Origin: Latrodectus hesperus
Lineage: Eukaryota; Arthropoda; Arachnida; Araneae; Theridiidae
Direction: 5' to 3'
NCBI GenBank assembly: GCA_037975125.1
Contig: CM075851.1
Coordinates: forward strand, 74,379,487 to 74,443,486
Length of the DNA stretch: 64,000 nt
In this document: piece by piece, positions 37,601 through 48,600 of the stretch
Layout of the letters: each line of letters opens with the position of its first letter
Numbering within the stretch: position 1 is the stretch's first letter
Notes under the pieces: model-generated
Told to the model about the DNA's origin: nothing
Seen by the model: only the letters and a program-made list of their open reading frames with translations
Database searches by the model: none
Position numbers and translations under genes: made by a program

Positions 37601-40600
37601 AAAAGTTGTCTCGCATTTCAAAATTTCATGCCTCTCAGATGATTACTTTTGGAATTATGGTAACAATATGATTTTGCTTAAGTTTTGCACATCAGAATAT
37701 ATAATTAATTACATAAATCGAACATTCACTTAAACATAAATTTAGTCCTTCTCAGAAACAATAATTGTAAAAATAAAGTATCTTTGAAAAAAGTTCAAAA
37801 TTTTTTTTAATACCTAAAATTATGAACAATAGCCTTTCCATTCAGAAAGTCAAATGAATTGCCATTTTTCCAGAATAGTATGCAAATAACAATAAAAAAT
37901 CTAAAACAAAATAAAAATTAGAAAATATATTAAGTTTTCGTATTTTATTTAAAAACATACCTATATCGAAAACGAGAACCCATGCGAATGAAACCTTGTT
38001 TAGTAGTAGGTTCCACTGTGGGACCCCTAAGGCGGAAGAATGCATGATGTTCTATGGCACATTTCCATAAATGTTTGCAAGCTCGTGGATTATGAAGGCG
38101 AAACACAAAAGTGTGCTCTTGTTCTTTTCCCTATTTAAGATAACAAATTCTCATTTTAACATGCATATAAAATTAACAACTAAATTAATTCCATCTATTG
38201 CCTCCACTTAACTCATTTTTTCACCCATTTCCAATCATAAAATATAACACTAAAATAGTTTTATGCATTAATTTTTGAAAAATAAGCTTAAAATATTTGG
38301 TTATCAATTCTTTTAAATCTATAAATTGCAAATTAATTTACTTTGATACTTTGAAAACATTTATGATTTAAATTAATAATGAGAATAAATTTGAGCTAAT
38401 TACTTCATCATCATCTTCAACAACAACGAGAGTTAATTTCTTGTTCTTGAAGTTCAGTTTGCTAATTTTAGGCCAAAAGAATAATCCAATTTTTGTGCTT
38501 CCTTCAAAGACTAGAATTCCAGTTGGAGTAAGACCCAATGAATATTCATTGCAATCCTTACCCTAAAAATGCAAATTCAATAAAGATACAGGTATATTTC
38601 ATATTCATTTGTATAATTCCAAATTGTATATTGGTAATTAAATTTCATCCCTCATGGCATTTATGAAAATAATTAATATAAATTATTGTAATAATTAATA
38701 TAAATTACCATATATATTTGAATTAATAAAAAAAAATTTAAGAATGTGTTAAAAAAACTTTTTTAATTTTCCCTCTTATTTCATACTTTAAAAAATTTAA
38801 ATAATTGCTTATTCTTTAAAAAAACCATTAAAACAGAATTCTATTAAATTAATTCATTCATTATTCCAATAGGGTCTACCAATAAAAATAATAAATAAAA
38901 GCTAAATAGGAAATGGAAAACCAATCACATTAAATTCAAGAAACAAAATGTTAAATTCATGCTTAAAAATTTAATTGTAGTTAAATATAAGTCCAAAATG
39001 AATAAAAAAAATAAGCCTATAATAAATTAAACTTCTTAATGTGCAAAAAAAATCTTAAATTATGAAACAAAGTAAATTAAGTTATTCTTACCAAGACAGT
39101 ATGCATATCAACACCATACATTTCTAACCACTTTACTTTATGCAAAAAATTAAGCTCAGCTTGTGCAGGCGTCTGACCCCTGAAATTAAACAAAAATTAC
39201 ATTATCAATATCATCTAAGAAATAATGACAACAAATATTTCAGAGTTTTGTTTTATTCATGCAAACAGAATACTTAAAATTAATCTTTAATTATGATTAT
39301 TGAATTTATCGTAATAAAACTTAATACTTTAAAAATAAATATATAACAATAACACTGCTTTTAAACATTGAATTTGATTTTCTTTACATTTTCATGAAAA
39401 TTTAAAAAAATGAATTTAATGTACAATGATAAAAATACAACTGTTAAATAATAACATAAATTAAAAGAATAGAAATTCATGATAATGAATATAGAAATTT
39501 ATGATAATGAATAATAGTGTATAAAATATTTGTGATTACAAATTCAAGTAATCAATTTTAATTATTTTCTTTATTATTTGTTAGGTAATGTTTATAACTG
39601 ATTATTTAAATCTAAAATATTTAAATTAAAGTATACAGTGCGATGTTATCAAACAATGATTAAACATACACTATGAATTTTCCTTTTTTAAAATAAAATA
39701 GCAGAACAAAAAGTAGCACTTTCTAATAAACTAATAACTAAGTGATTTATGGATGAATTACATCTATACAACAAGATAAAAAGATAATCTTCCATAGAAA
39801 GTTTATAAACAAAAATTTTAAATGAACTGAAGTAAAATTTAGGTTGAGCAATACATTAAAAAAGCAAAATTTACCTGCAAGTTTTGTACTGTTCAAGAAT
39901 ATCTGCTTCCATCTGTTCAGTCTGATCTGGTGCAAAGCGGAATTCAGATACAAATCCCAGATTATGAACAGTGTCATCATAATCACCACACTCAGCTAAA
40001 AATTATAAAATATATTTACTAAATATTACCAGACTGAAAATTATCTGAAGTTACTAAACTCATAATAATTAAGATTATTAATTTCAATGATTTTATTTTT
40101 AAACACATCATACAACATACACCATTTTTATAATCATTTTAACTACTAATTTGATTCAAATTTAGTACAAGTGAAATACATTAATGTAATATTTAGGTCA
40201 GAAAGTTATATTAGAAATATAATATATATTTCATATAAAAATATATATCGTTCTGTAATATGTCAAAATTTCTATATTATGATAAAACTCAAAAATAAAA
40301 TAAAAATATCAGACTCAATAAAAATTAATAAAACAGATAATCAAAGAAAAAGTTTAATTTATCTAATATATAATTAATGAATTTTGAAAGAATAATAAAT
40401 AATAAAAATATTTTTCACTAAGAACTTAAGAGAATGAATACAGATTACTTACACTGAAGAGACAAAGCAGATAGTTCAACTTTTACATCATATGGGCATG
40501 GTAACTTTCCTGTCAATATGTCTTGTTTCAATTGGAGAAAAAATAAATATCTGAAAAATTATTTAAGTATTGAAAACATTTCAAAATGTGTTTTAAAATG

Positions 40601-43600
40601 CATATAAACAATTAAGTTAAAGTTGATGTAACCATATATCTTTGCCATTAAAGATGACTTCATTTGTTAATCAGACTGATTGTTCTGACAAGAAGTTTTA
40701 ATATAAACACAACAGTATATGAATTATTCATCAATCTTAAATCTAGGAAACAAACAATTATAATAACCAAAACTTTGCATTAATATTCATGTTAACTAAA
40801 TTGAGAAATTTAACAAAGAAATGAATTTTCAACTATTCAATTTGTGGTAATCATGTCTAGTTCAAAACATTCATCTACAAGTCCCACAAAAAATAGATAA
40901 ATAAAACAGAAAATTTAACAAATTTTCAAAAAAAAGTCTTTTTTGAATTTTGTTATTTCTTTTGATATTATTTAGGTACAAGATTTATGACATTATATAT
41001 TTCATTTACTTAAATTAGACATCATGGAATTTCTTTAAAAATATACTTTGTATTCCTTTGATAATTATTAGCCAATAATACATAAAAAGAAGTATAAATA
41101 AAAACTAATCTTAAGTTTACTTATACATTTATCTTTAGAATTTGTTATTTGACTTGCCATTTGATTACTCATTCATAATCAACAGAATGATTAGGAAGCT
41201 ATTGTCTATTTTTAGTTTTTTGCTCTTATTCACATAGCATGTAATATATATATATATATATGTGGGTGTGTGAGAGAGAGAGAGACATGGGAGTACCTGA
41301 TGACGAACCTCAACATTATGACATCATCAAGTACTAGAGAGAGCTAAAAAAAACTAGAGATAACAGAAGACTGTCTAGATGAAACTTATTTTGAACCTTA
41401 AGGGTTCTGAAATATAAATGTCGTATTCACAATCCTTAATGTAATTACAATTGTAAATAATGTTTAATATACTATAGTTAAAATACCAATTCCTTGTATT
41501 ATTAATGTATTTAAATTAGTCATATATGTGTCTAAAATTCAAGGTTAGATATTTCCTTTAATGTGTGATACACATTGTAAATAAATATTTATAAAGCTTC
41601 AAAAAATTTCTTTTGCATTCTACAAACAGATAACTAAATGCTGTTTTTAGGAGTAAACTTTTGTTCTCATATAAATAAATTTACCACCAACGGTCTTTAC
41701 AAAATGCATTTCTAGATCTCTTGCATCTATAATTTATCAGAAATATTTTTAATAAAAATCAGAAATTAATAAAAATCAAAAATCAGAAAAAAATTAATAA
41801 AAATCAGAAATATTTTTAAAAAATTGATTTTTTAGGTTTGAATATAAGAGTTTTTCTCTCTTTTAATATTTTTTGTGTAATTTTTTTCATATTTTGCTCA
41901 TATTTTATATAACAGTATACATTACACACTATGTTGCTTTCATTACAACAGTTTAACATGACAAAAAGAATTTTTACAGTGGTAGGGTAAGTTTGATTTT
42001 ATCTAATTTAAAAATTTTATATTGTTTTTAGTTACAACTTATATTTTTAAAAGAGTTATTTAACATCTTGTAATTCCTTTATAAAATGCTCTTAAACTTT
42101 GAATAAATAAACTAATAAACTGTAAAATCTTAACTGTGTCCATCATGTACCTAGTTAATTCTTCACGCAAATTTGTAGGCTCATATGAATAAAATTTAAC
42201 TGCTAAATGACATATAAACGGTCCAGTTCCTAGAATAGACAAAATAAATTATAAGAACAGAAATTATAAAAATCACAGGAAAAAAATTAAGGTAATAAAA
42301 AACAATAAATTAAGAAACTTAAAAGATCACAGAGGATTTTTCTATAAGTCATAAAATTAATTTAAATGATTTAATGTGACTTTAGTCACTCAATTACCTT
42401 ATTGCAAAATTAATTCTTTGCCCACCCTGTCTAGTGATCAAAGTGCCTGCCTGCGGATAGGGAGGTTCTGGATTCGAATCCCAATTTGGGCATGGATGTT
42501 TATATTTTTTTCTCTGTTTATCCTATTTTTGTATGAATGGGTTGTGAATTGTTGCCTACCCTAGAAACAGGTACCTATGTTATGTGTGTACTGAGGAAGT
42601 CGGATTCGACACCAAAATATGGTTCAGTTGAAAAAATATAGTAGCACACGCCTTAATGCCAGCCTAGCTGGCACAAAACAGCAACAACAATTCTTTGAAT
42701 CAAATTTTTCTCTTTGTTAAATCAGAATTTTTTCACATCAAAATAGATAATTTTTATATTGTGTTTCTAAGTTTCTTTACATAAAAATTGAAGATACATG
42801 AAATTACACAATTCTCAGGCTCAAAATTTCTTTAAATTTTACCTCTCAAAATCTACACATTCCTCCTTTAAGCATTTTTTACTAATGTTCGGCTGTCCTT
42901 AACATATACCTATTCAACACTATACCATAGGAGAAGATGACATCATCTTACACAGTGGGGTACCCAGTCGGTGTGCCATCTTCACCTCAAAATTGAAGAA
43001 ATAAAGGAAGACAAGCACTGAGAGAGAAAGAAACATCCATGCCCAAACCAGGATTCGAACCCTGGACTTACAGCTTCAAAGTAGTGATGCTAATATCTCT
43101 GCCATCAATCAGCCCTTCTTTAAGCATAAAATGACTTAAAATAAGTAAATAAATAAAAAAGATAGCTAAACTAACCACCTATTTTTTACTGTCCTTTTTG
43201 CACAACAAGGTTAATTATATCACGGACAACAGTTTAAAGTGGATTCCAAACCACAACAAATATCCAAGTCCAAGGTGGGATTCGAACCTTTAAGAGAAAG
43301 CTGGAGTGCTGACCATTTTACTGTCAGTTTGGATCATAAAAACATAGTAAATATGCTTAAATTTTAACTTGTCATACATATTAGCAGGAAGTGTTTATTA
43401 AATTATTTTTCTTACATTTTTAGAATTTAAGTATAACTTTTTAGCATTTTTGATGTAATTAAATTTATAAGCAAGATTTTGATGATGTTTAAAAAATAAT
43501 TTTTTACGTAACAAAATAAAAAACTTTATGAAAAGTAAATTAATACAAATATTTATCTTTCAAAAATTTTCAAGATAAATTGATTTAAAAAATTCAAAGA

Positions 43601-45685
43601 GATATTTATATTAAAAAATAAATTTTAATATTTATAATCAAAAATACCTGATACTTCAAAAGGTAAATGCAGCTTTTTAATTATATAAATATTTTTAATA
43701 TTAAAAATTTCATTCTGAAGTTCTAATTGAAGACTATAATCCTTCTATTTAGACTATATTTGAAGCTTGATTTTTGTATAAAGACTTATAATTTCACATT
43801 CTCCTCTTTTTGGTTTGAAATTCCACGAAATTTTAAAAATTTTTATAAAATTATAGAACATTGACATTTAATTGTTAATTTTTGGAAAGATTTTACAAAG
43901 TGATTTGCATGAAGTTCAATAATGCAATTGTTTTTAAATTAATTAAAAATTTATTAATACATATTTTGAAATTATGCTTTATGAAATAATATACTTTAGA
44001 TTTTCTTTCCTGAAATATTAGCATGTTTAAAGCATTTCTATTTTTATGGATTAAGCAATCAAATAATTTTAAAAAATTAAATCACAAAAACTAATACTAA
44101 AAGAAGTAGCCAACATCAGTTTCAGAAGCACTTCCCACATACTTGCATGTTTATATATTTAAAATTCAGTTTGATTTCTTCAAATCTAAGGAATTGAGCA
44201 TTTTCCACAGGCTTAGGTAGACTGAAAACCATGCAAATCAAATTATATTAATTAGTATATTATATAATCTCTAAATCTTTGTAAAACTAATTAAATTTAT
44301 TAAATTCATAAAATTTCATCACTATCAAGGTAAAATAAAATAGCATTTCAATAACTCACTCACAATTGATAGTAAATAAATTAACAATTTAGCCAAACCA
44401 GTGAAAAGTATCTCAGACATACATAATATACAATAAAAATTTTAATAACTACTATTAAAAACGAAATTTTATCTTGCCATCAAATATTAACTTTTGTAAC
44501 AAAGTATTAACTGGATGACTAATAAAAATTTGAATGAAACTGTTGATGCCAATTAAATGTCAAAAACAAGTGACATAGGTACAATTTTTGAGCTATACAC
44601 AAATCCTTTAATAAGCACTGGAAATTTTAATATCACATTCAGTACTGTTTTGGTTGGTTTGTCGCTCAACAGTCATTTTTTGCACAGGAAGGCTAATTAG
44701 ACCGGGACCTACGGTTTAAAGTGGATTTCGAACCCCTACAAACATCCATACACAAGGTGGGATTCGAACCCACGAACTGTTGAACCGAAGGCAAAAGCGC
44801 TAACCATTCCGCTGCCAGCTCGGCGTACTCCGTTTTGTCTAAAATTATTATATTTGTACTAAATATCTGTAAATGTAATAATAGTTGAAAAAAGTAAATC
44901 ATAATGCCAATAAATTTTAGATCATAACTTCGCAATAAATCATGAAGTCTAAAAAATACTTGAAGTTCAAAAATTATTAATGTAACATTTTGGAATTGTG
45001 ATAAAATTTAATAAATAATATCAGAATGAATAAAAAGAAAACTGAGTTTTAAAAAAAATCGATATTTTGATTGAACGTGAAGATATATTCATATACCAGA
45101 ATAATTTTTTGAAATCTTTTTTACGTTTAACTCAATTGAAAAAACCATTTATTTTTGAGGCAGATTTTTCAAGTTTTATAAGGCCAGTTTACATTAAAAT
45201 TGACTACATTTAAAATGAAATATGAAACTTTTCCCTTTTCCTTATACTCATCAACCTACCTAATAAACACACTACTAAAGCAATTTTAACAAAAGTTTCC
45301 ATTTGTTTGAATGTGAAAAATAATTCATTTTTTCCACAAATTTTCTGTTTTAAAGATGGGTACCTTTTTAGACAGCTAATGTAAGAATTATCTATTTATA
45401 CAGCACACAATAAATATTTTAATAACTGATATACCTTTAAATTGCTTCTTAATTTCTTTAGTGGGATCCAGCCAATGCTAAAACAAAAAATAAAAACATA
45501 AATTGAACCTTCTTTCCTGGTTACATTAAAAACATACAAATCTTGAGTTTTGAACAGATACAATATTTTTTTTTCATTACCCGTGTGTCAAATGCATCAG
45601 TGTAGTCCAATCCAAAATAATCTTTCTCTACAAGGTCTATATGATAAAATACTTGTTCACACAAATCAGAACCAAGAGCTTTTTT
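23034..45685 (-). CDS. yrt: FERM-FA protein, Yurt/EPB41L5 orthologue, 14 exons, 5' partial
   Basis: Exons 5' to 3': 45581-45685, 45435-45477, 42151-42229, 40453-40550, 39875-39995, 39092-39179, 38404-38562, 37961-38130, 34692-34826, 31746-31972, 29926-30156, 24536-24650, 24381-24453, 23034-23150; 1761 nt, 586 residues and TGA, in frame throughout. The order is F1 lobe part ([11 protein letters not shown]), F2 ([25 protein letters not shown]-like FVSEFRF), F3 ([41 protein letters not shown]), FERM-adjacent domain ([35 protein letters not shown]), a low-complexity tail, and a terminal LLTTEL identical to vertebrate EPB41L5. Members bind Crumbs tails, restrain apical membrane growth and support lateral junctions at the cortex. 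The first coding exon (start Met and beginning of F1) is missing from the window. EPB41L4B is the other vertebrate co-orthologue. Confidence 0.93.
23151..24380 (-). other. yurt last intron, nothing recognised
   Basis: 1.2-kb AT-rich GT-AG intron (donor GTGAGT) with no feature that I could support. Confidence 0.6.
24381..24453 (-). CDS. yrt: yurt penultimate exon
   Basis: 73 nt encoding (G)[18 protein letters not shown] and LLLEPI. The CxxC and KKC cysteines are notable in an otherwise polar tail. Acceptor TTTCAG, donor GTGAGT. Confidence 0.85.
24536..24650 (-). CDS. yrt: yurt exon (tail region)
   Basis: 115 nt: (S)[38 protein letters not shown]. Polar and acidic; fits the divergent linker of the family. 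Donor GTAAGT, and only 82 bp of intron to the next exon. Confidence 0.85.
25914..26890 (+). pseudogene. Tc1-like transposase relic in a yurt intron
   Basis: An N-terminal helix-turn-helix frame ([20 protein letters not shown] ... [13 protein letters not shown]) is followed, in shifted frames, by [21 protein letters not shown] (first catalytic Asp, then a stop), [31 protein letters not shown] (second Asp) and [12 protein letters not shown]. Multiple stops and frameshifts make it inactive, and no clear terminal inverted repeats were found. The product would have been a DDE transposase of the Tc1/mariner superfamily. Confidence 0.85.
28383..29315 (-). mobile_element. internally deleted mariner element with intact TIRs and TA duplication
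   Basis: The ends are exact inverted repeats of 25 bp beginning CGAGGTGTGGCTATTAAA (28383-28407 and 29291-29315), extendable to 29 bp with one mismatch. TA dinucleotides flank both sides (28381-28382 and 29316-29317). The element is 933 bp, shorter than the roughly 1.3 kb of full mariners, because the middle of the transposase gene is missing. It lies in the intron between yurt exons 29926-30156 and 24536-24650, in the same orientation as yurt. Confidence 0.92.
28512..29124 (-). pseudogene. mariner transposase, internally deleted
   Basis: From the ATG at 29124 the frame starts [20 protein letters not shown] with the mariner paired helix-turn-helix region ([13 protein letters not shown] segment, [26 protein letters not shown]). 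It then jumps to the C-terminus: [40 protein letters not shown], ending CFQQ. The block that would carry the first two catalytic aspartates is absent and the frame is shifted, so no active enzyme is possible. Confidence 0.88.
29926..30156 (-). CDS. yrt: yurt exon (tail region)
   Basis: 231 nt: (E)[40 protein letters not shown], ending [20 protein letters not shown]. The KCNILKSNV stretch recalls the FKSNILKAQVEA segment of vertebrate EPB41L5. Donor GTAAGT; acceptor AATTTAG after a T-rich tract. Confidence 0.87.
30322..30372. repeat. (TA)n microsatellite
   Basis: About 50 bp of pure TA repeats in a yurt intron, close to the acceptor of exon 29926-30156. Confidence 0.95.
31531..31600. repeat. 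(AT)n microsatellite
   Basis: About 70 bp of pure AT repeats, 145 bp downstream (in yurt orientation) of the GC donor at 31745-31744. Confidence 0.95.
31746..31972 (-). CDS. yrt: yurt exon with a GC donor
   Basis: 227 nt: [40 protein letters not shown], ending [11 protein letters not shown]. The 3' junction reads CTATCAG|GCAAGT, a GC-AG intron with an otherwise perfect donor consensus. Using it leaves one base, which keeps the frame into the next exon; the nearest GT would not. Acidic, Ser/Thr-rich linker. Confidence 0.87.
31973..34691 (-). other. yurt intron, nothing recognised
   Basis: 2.7 kb of AT-rich intron. A local duplication of TTAATAGCATTAAA near 32545-32580 is the only structure noticed. 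Confidence 0.5.
34692..34826 (-). CDS. yrt: yurt exon, FERM-adjacent domain
   Basis: 135 nt: (S)[45 protein letters not shown]. This is the diagnostic FA segment of Yurt/EPB41L5/EPB41L4B, rich in basic-flanked Ser/Thr sites; in flies the FA domain is regulated by aPKC phosphorylation. Donor GTAAGT. Confidence 0.93.
35000..35221 (-). repeat. GC-richer intronic block with a 73-codon open frame
   Basis: Composition and the frame ([20 protein letters not shown] ... [19 protein letters not shown]) look non-random, including the stretch GGCGGTGCCATCTATCGGAG. It has no good splice acceptor upstream and no counterpart in the FERM-FA family, so I read it as a fragment of an interspersed element rather than a yurt exon. 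Confidence 0.4.
36187..37697 (+). mobile_element. Tc1-like element, degenerate
   Basis: Approximate ends pair as inverted repeats: ACTAGTGTGCAAATTTTAAG near 36188 against the complement of CTTAAGTTTTGCACATCAGA near 37679 (about 15 of 20). Inside, + strand frames give [24 protein letters not shown] (transposase first-Asp region, D replaced), [18 protein letters not shown] and [11 protein letters not shown], where the family has PDLNPIE. Stops and frameshifts are everywhere. It lies in the intron between yurt exons 37961-38130 and 34692-34826. Confidence 0.7.
37961..38130 (-). CDS. yrt: yurt exon, FERM F3 end and start of FA
   Basis: 170 nt: [48 protein letters not shown]. The most diagnostic exon: [15 protein letters not shown] plus SRFRYSG defines the Yurt/EPB41L5 group among FERM proteins. 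Donor GTATGT. Confidence 0.95.
38404..38562 (-). CDS. yrt: yurt exon, FERM F3 lobe
   Basis: 159 nt, phase 0 both sides: [55 protein letters not shown]-like F3 lobe strands, highly conserved. Donor GTAATT. Confidence 0.95.
39092..39179 (-). CDS. yrt: yurt exon, FERM F2-F3 junction
   Basis: 88 nt: (R)[29 protein letters not shown]. The GQTPAQAE...LEMYGVDMH string is shared with vertebrate EPB41L5. Donor GTAAGA. Confidence 0.95.
39469..39512. repeat. 22-bp tandem duplication
   Basis: ATAGAAATTCATGATAATGA plus AT is repeated once with a single C/T difference, inside a yurt intron. Confidence 0.85.
39875..39995 (-). CDS. yrt: yurt exon, FERM F2 lobe
   Basis: 121 nt: [39 protein letters not shown]. 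Corresponds to LGDYD...YVSEFRFVPNQTE of EPB41L5. Donor GTAAAT, acceptor TTTTTAG. Confidence 0.95.
40453..40550 (-). CDS. yrt: yurt exon, FERM F2 lobe
   Basis: 98 nt: [32 protein letters not shown]. The classic FERM central-lobe helix. Acceptor TTTTTCAG, donor GTAAGT. Confidence 0.95.
40551..42150 (-). other. yurt intron with low-complexity tracts
   Basis: Holds a short (AT)n, (TG)n, (GA)n series at 41247-41284, a hairpin at about 41291-41334 (AGTACCTGATGACG against the complement of ATCATCAAGTACT), and direct repeats of AAAAATCAGAAATTAATA type at 41755-41815. No gene content. Confidence 0.6.
42151..42229 (-). CDS. yrt: yurt exon, FERM F1-F2 junction
   Basis: 79 nt: (G)[25 protein letters not shown]. 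Equivalent to [23 protein letters not shown] in EPB41L5. Donor GTACAT. Confidence 0.93.
42421..42688 (+). mobile_element. tRNA-derived SINE, family A copy 2
   Basis: A-box-like TCTAGTGATCAAAGTGC, B-box GGATTCGAATCCCAATTTGG, then GGCATGGATG. The 3' half has GTACTGAGGAAGTCGGATTC and CAGCCTAGCTGGCAC. Flanked by the 9-bp direct repeat AATTCTTTG (42412-42420 and 42689-42697). Same family as 6571-6841, opposite strand, and antisense to yurt. Confidence 0.82.
42876..43117 (-). mobile_element. tRNA-derived SINE related to family A head
   Basis: On the - strand, GGTTCGAATCCTGGTTTGGG and CATGGATG match the family A head, but the 3' part (around GGTACCCAGTCGGTGTGCC on the + strand) differs. The 10-bp direct repeat CTTTAAGCAT lies at 42866-42875 and 43118-43127. 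It may be a composite family sharing the head. Confidence 0.7.
43186..43335 (-). mobile_element. SINE family B copy
   Basis: Antisense family B core: AAGGTTAATTATATC, CAGTTTAAAGTGGATTCC, AAGGTGGGATTCGAACCTTT (complement of the B-box), GTGCTGACCATTTTACTG (A-box side). Moderately diverged; target duplication not resolved. Confidence 0.7.
44653..44824 (-). mobile_element. SINE family B, well-preserved copy
   Basis: On the - strand: head GCCGAGCTGGCAGCGG, A-box TGGTTAGCGCTTTTGCC, B-box GGGTTCGAATCCCACC, CTTTAAACCGTAGGTCCC, tail GTTGAGCGACAAACCAACC. Direct repeats GTACTGTTTTG (44642-44652) and GTACTCCGTTTTG (44825-44837) fit a target duplication with a 2-bp indel. Confidence 0.85.
45435..45477 (-). 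CDS. yrt: yurt exon, FERM F1 lobe end
   Basis: 43 nt: [14 protein letters not shown] and the first base of Gly. HWLDPTK.IKKQ is invariant in EPB41L5. Donor GTATAT, acceptor TTTTAG; only 103 bp of intron upstream. Confidence 0.93.
45581..45685 (-). CDS. yrt: yurt first recognisable exon, FERM F1 lobe
   Basis: 105 nt, phase 0 both sides: [35 protein letters not shown]. Matches PKKAKGQELFDQI..HLDLIE.DYFGL of the family. Acceptor AATTGCAG. The preceding exon (start Met to about LLDGTD..V.LP in relatives) was not found in the remaining 18 kb. Confidence 0.93.
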
Positions 45686-48600
45686 CTGCAATTCAAAACA
45701 AAAGAGAATATAATAATGTCATTATCGATTTTCTATTTACCTAAGTAATTAATAAATTTATCAACAATTAAATATAACTCCTTTATTCAAATTAAAATTC
45801 ATTAATTCGATAAAAGAACTGAAAATACCAAGAATATACAGTATTAGTATAAGAAAGAGAATGACCAGTATATTATAAAAACAACTCATAACACAACAAA
45901 CATTAAACCTATAACTAAGAACGTTCTAAGATTTTTGCATTTTAACCTACTATTTGCTACTACTAAGTCAATAAACGTTTTTAATAAGTATAAAAATAAT
46001 TAAGGGCGGTTTTAACATAAGAAAATGCAAAACAATATATTTATCTAAAGATATGAATAAAACATTCCAAATAAAACTAACTAGATTCAAATGAAATCAA
46101 CTATCAATAAAAATTGATAGATGAATAACAAATTGTGTTCTATAGTGACTTTTAAAAATTAATGGTATGTTTTTAAATAGTACATTGTGAAACCTCTAAT
46201 AGTTTAGACCAAAATTAACAAATGCTTCCAAATTGTAACAATTTCTACATTGAATGCGAAAGAATTTTTTTTTTTCTTCATAAAATATTTAAGTTATTTT
46301 GAAGGAAAACGAAAGGGATCTGAATTATTTATTTGACATAATGATTAGAATCACAAAAATATATAATTTTAAAATGGACACACAACTACAGCAACAATAA
46401 TTATACAAAAGAACATAGAAACTTTCCATTAGTTTTAGGCTACCAGTTCTTGATGTTTCAATAAAGAATGTTTAGGGAATATTGAAAAGCGATTGCAAAC
46501 AGATTAACTACCCAGTATATTCATAACAAAATATAGTGCACAGAAAGATAATTTAAATACTCCAACAAATAACTTATATAAAATGCCATATACAACCAAT
46601 TGGAAGATTAATATTTATCTTACTATTACTTAGTCAATAAACTTAATTTTGTTTTGAATTTGTAATCATTTTTTTCAATTTATGTAAACACTAGGCTTAT
46701 TCCAAGTATTTATGGTCTAAATTTTTACTAAGTGCATGTACTTTTTGAAATGGTTTGTATTTATAAAAATACAAAATATTTACAATGAGGAATGAATTCG
46801 GGGAAAAAATATGGGGTAAAATTTTATAAACAAATAGAAAAAGTTTAAATGTATAGATTTAATCTTTTCTCTATATCAAGTATGAAGTTATTACTTCATA
46901 AATATAGACATTATTCCATATGCTATTAGTAATGTCTCAATAACTACTGCTTTTTTTTTCTTTCTTTTTTTCTAAATCCAAAACGAAATTCGTATATTTA
47001 TTATAATTTTGGATTTCATTTTTTTACTTCTAAAAGTTTTAGGTTTTTAGAAGCCATCATAATAATTTAAACACACTAAACATTGCTGAAGAAATTCTTC
47101 ATTTCTAAAGATTTATTAAAAGGCAGAAACATAAAATTGAAATCTAGCAAAAATCTATTTTTATTATCTTAAATATATTGCAAATACTTAAAATTCTGAC
47201 TCGTAATGGAAGAAATCGTCTTTTTACAAATGAATGCAGTTCGCATCGTTTGACACTGTTGGTAAAAAAGTGAAAGAAAAAAATCTGCGGATGTTCATTC
47301 TAGCCATAAAACATTTTTATCAGTGGTTACAAAAAACTATAGCTAAACATAAATCATTTTAAAGATAGAGCCAGTTATTCCACGATGTATTTTCTCCTTC
47401 TCAACACGTACACACACACTTTCTTAAGATATTTTTTAATTCATGTATAGAACTTGCGAGTTGATGCGTTGGTATGTCCTCATATGAATAATATACCTAA
47501 TTTATAATTTTAAAAGTTCATGTAATAGAAAAATGCTAATACTTTTCAAACCATTCTGCTTAAATCACGTTTTTTTTTTCATGCTTAAAGTTACTGTATT
47601 GTATAAATACACTAAATAAACAGATCTGATATGTGACTGTTTAATTCTCTTCACAGTTCAGTAAAAAAATTGTAAATATTCAGACAAAAAAATTTATATT
47701 TATTAATAATTACATTATATAAATTTTAGAATTGCAAATTATTTTTACAATTCATTAAAAAAAATTTTATTAACTTTTCATTAACAAAATAATTTTATCA
47801 TTTCCAATATTAATTTCCATTTCATTTACTATTATACTTTAGCATTTATAAAAAGTAATTTTTAATTTTTTTGGAAATGTTATTTCATTTTAAAATAATT
47901 AAAGTTCAGGAGTGAAATTAAATACAACATGGCTGACATTAGCAATATGATCAGAAGTACCGTAATTACAAACGAATTCTCATTATAAAAAATATAAAAA
48001 AGAGGAAAGGGGAAATAGTCTTACAATAACATTCCTATTTTTACTGACGCCAACTCTCTTAAGAGGCACACTAATTCCAAAATAAAGATTTTTAAAAAAG
48101 GATTTTTTAGTCATGCTACGAAACACTTAACCTAGTTATTGGTCGATTCGACTTCTTTAGTGCCTTCTTCAAAGAAAAGACTATGGAACACTCTTTGTGT
48201 GTTCTGACAACCTAGAGTGTGAGGATTATATCATCTGTAACAGTTTTTATTGTGCATGGTGACATGATTGTTCTCTTGATACAGCTCTGACCTTAAACTG
48301 GCCGCGACCTTGCATAGCAGTCTGACTCACAGGGGTGCATGTGTTTTCTCTGATAAAAATAATCCTCCTCCTTTATCATTGTATATTTTCCAAGTGAAAA
48401 ACGAGATGTATTGCATGTTTTTGGATTCTTTTCAATTTAACATATTTTGTATTTTTCTAAAAATATTAATGAATAATGCAACTAGCTTATTAGTAGCATA
48501 AGGAATAGATACAAAATGAATTTTATGAAATTAGTCTCGCAGAATCTTTACTCAGAACTAAAGGAAGGATAAAAGTTACATATTTTAAATATACATGAAA

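Noticed and set aside
44700..44824. tRNA gene (good A- and B-boxes on the - strand)
   Set aside because: No cloverleaf acceptor pairing, and a tail with a CCAA repeat and target duplications shows a tRNA-derived SINE. The same reasoning was applied to 6571, 42421 and 56233.
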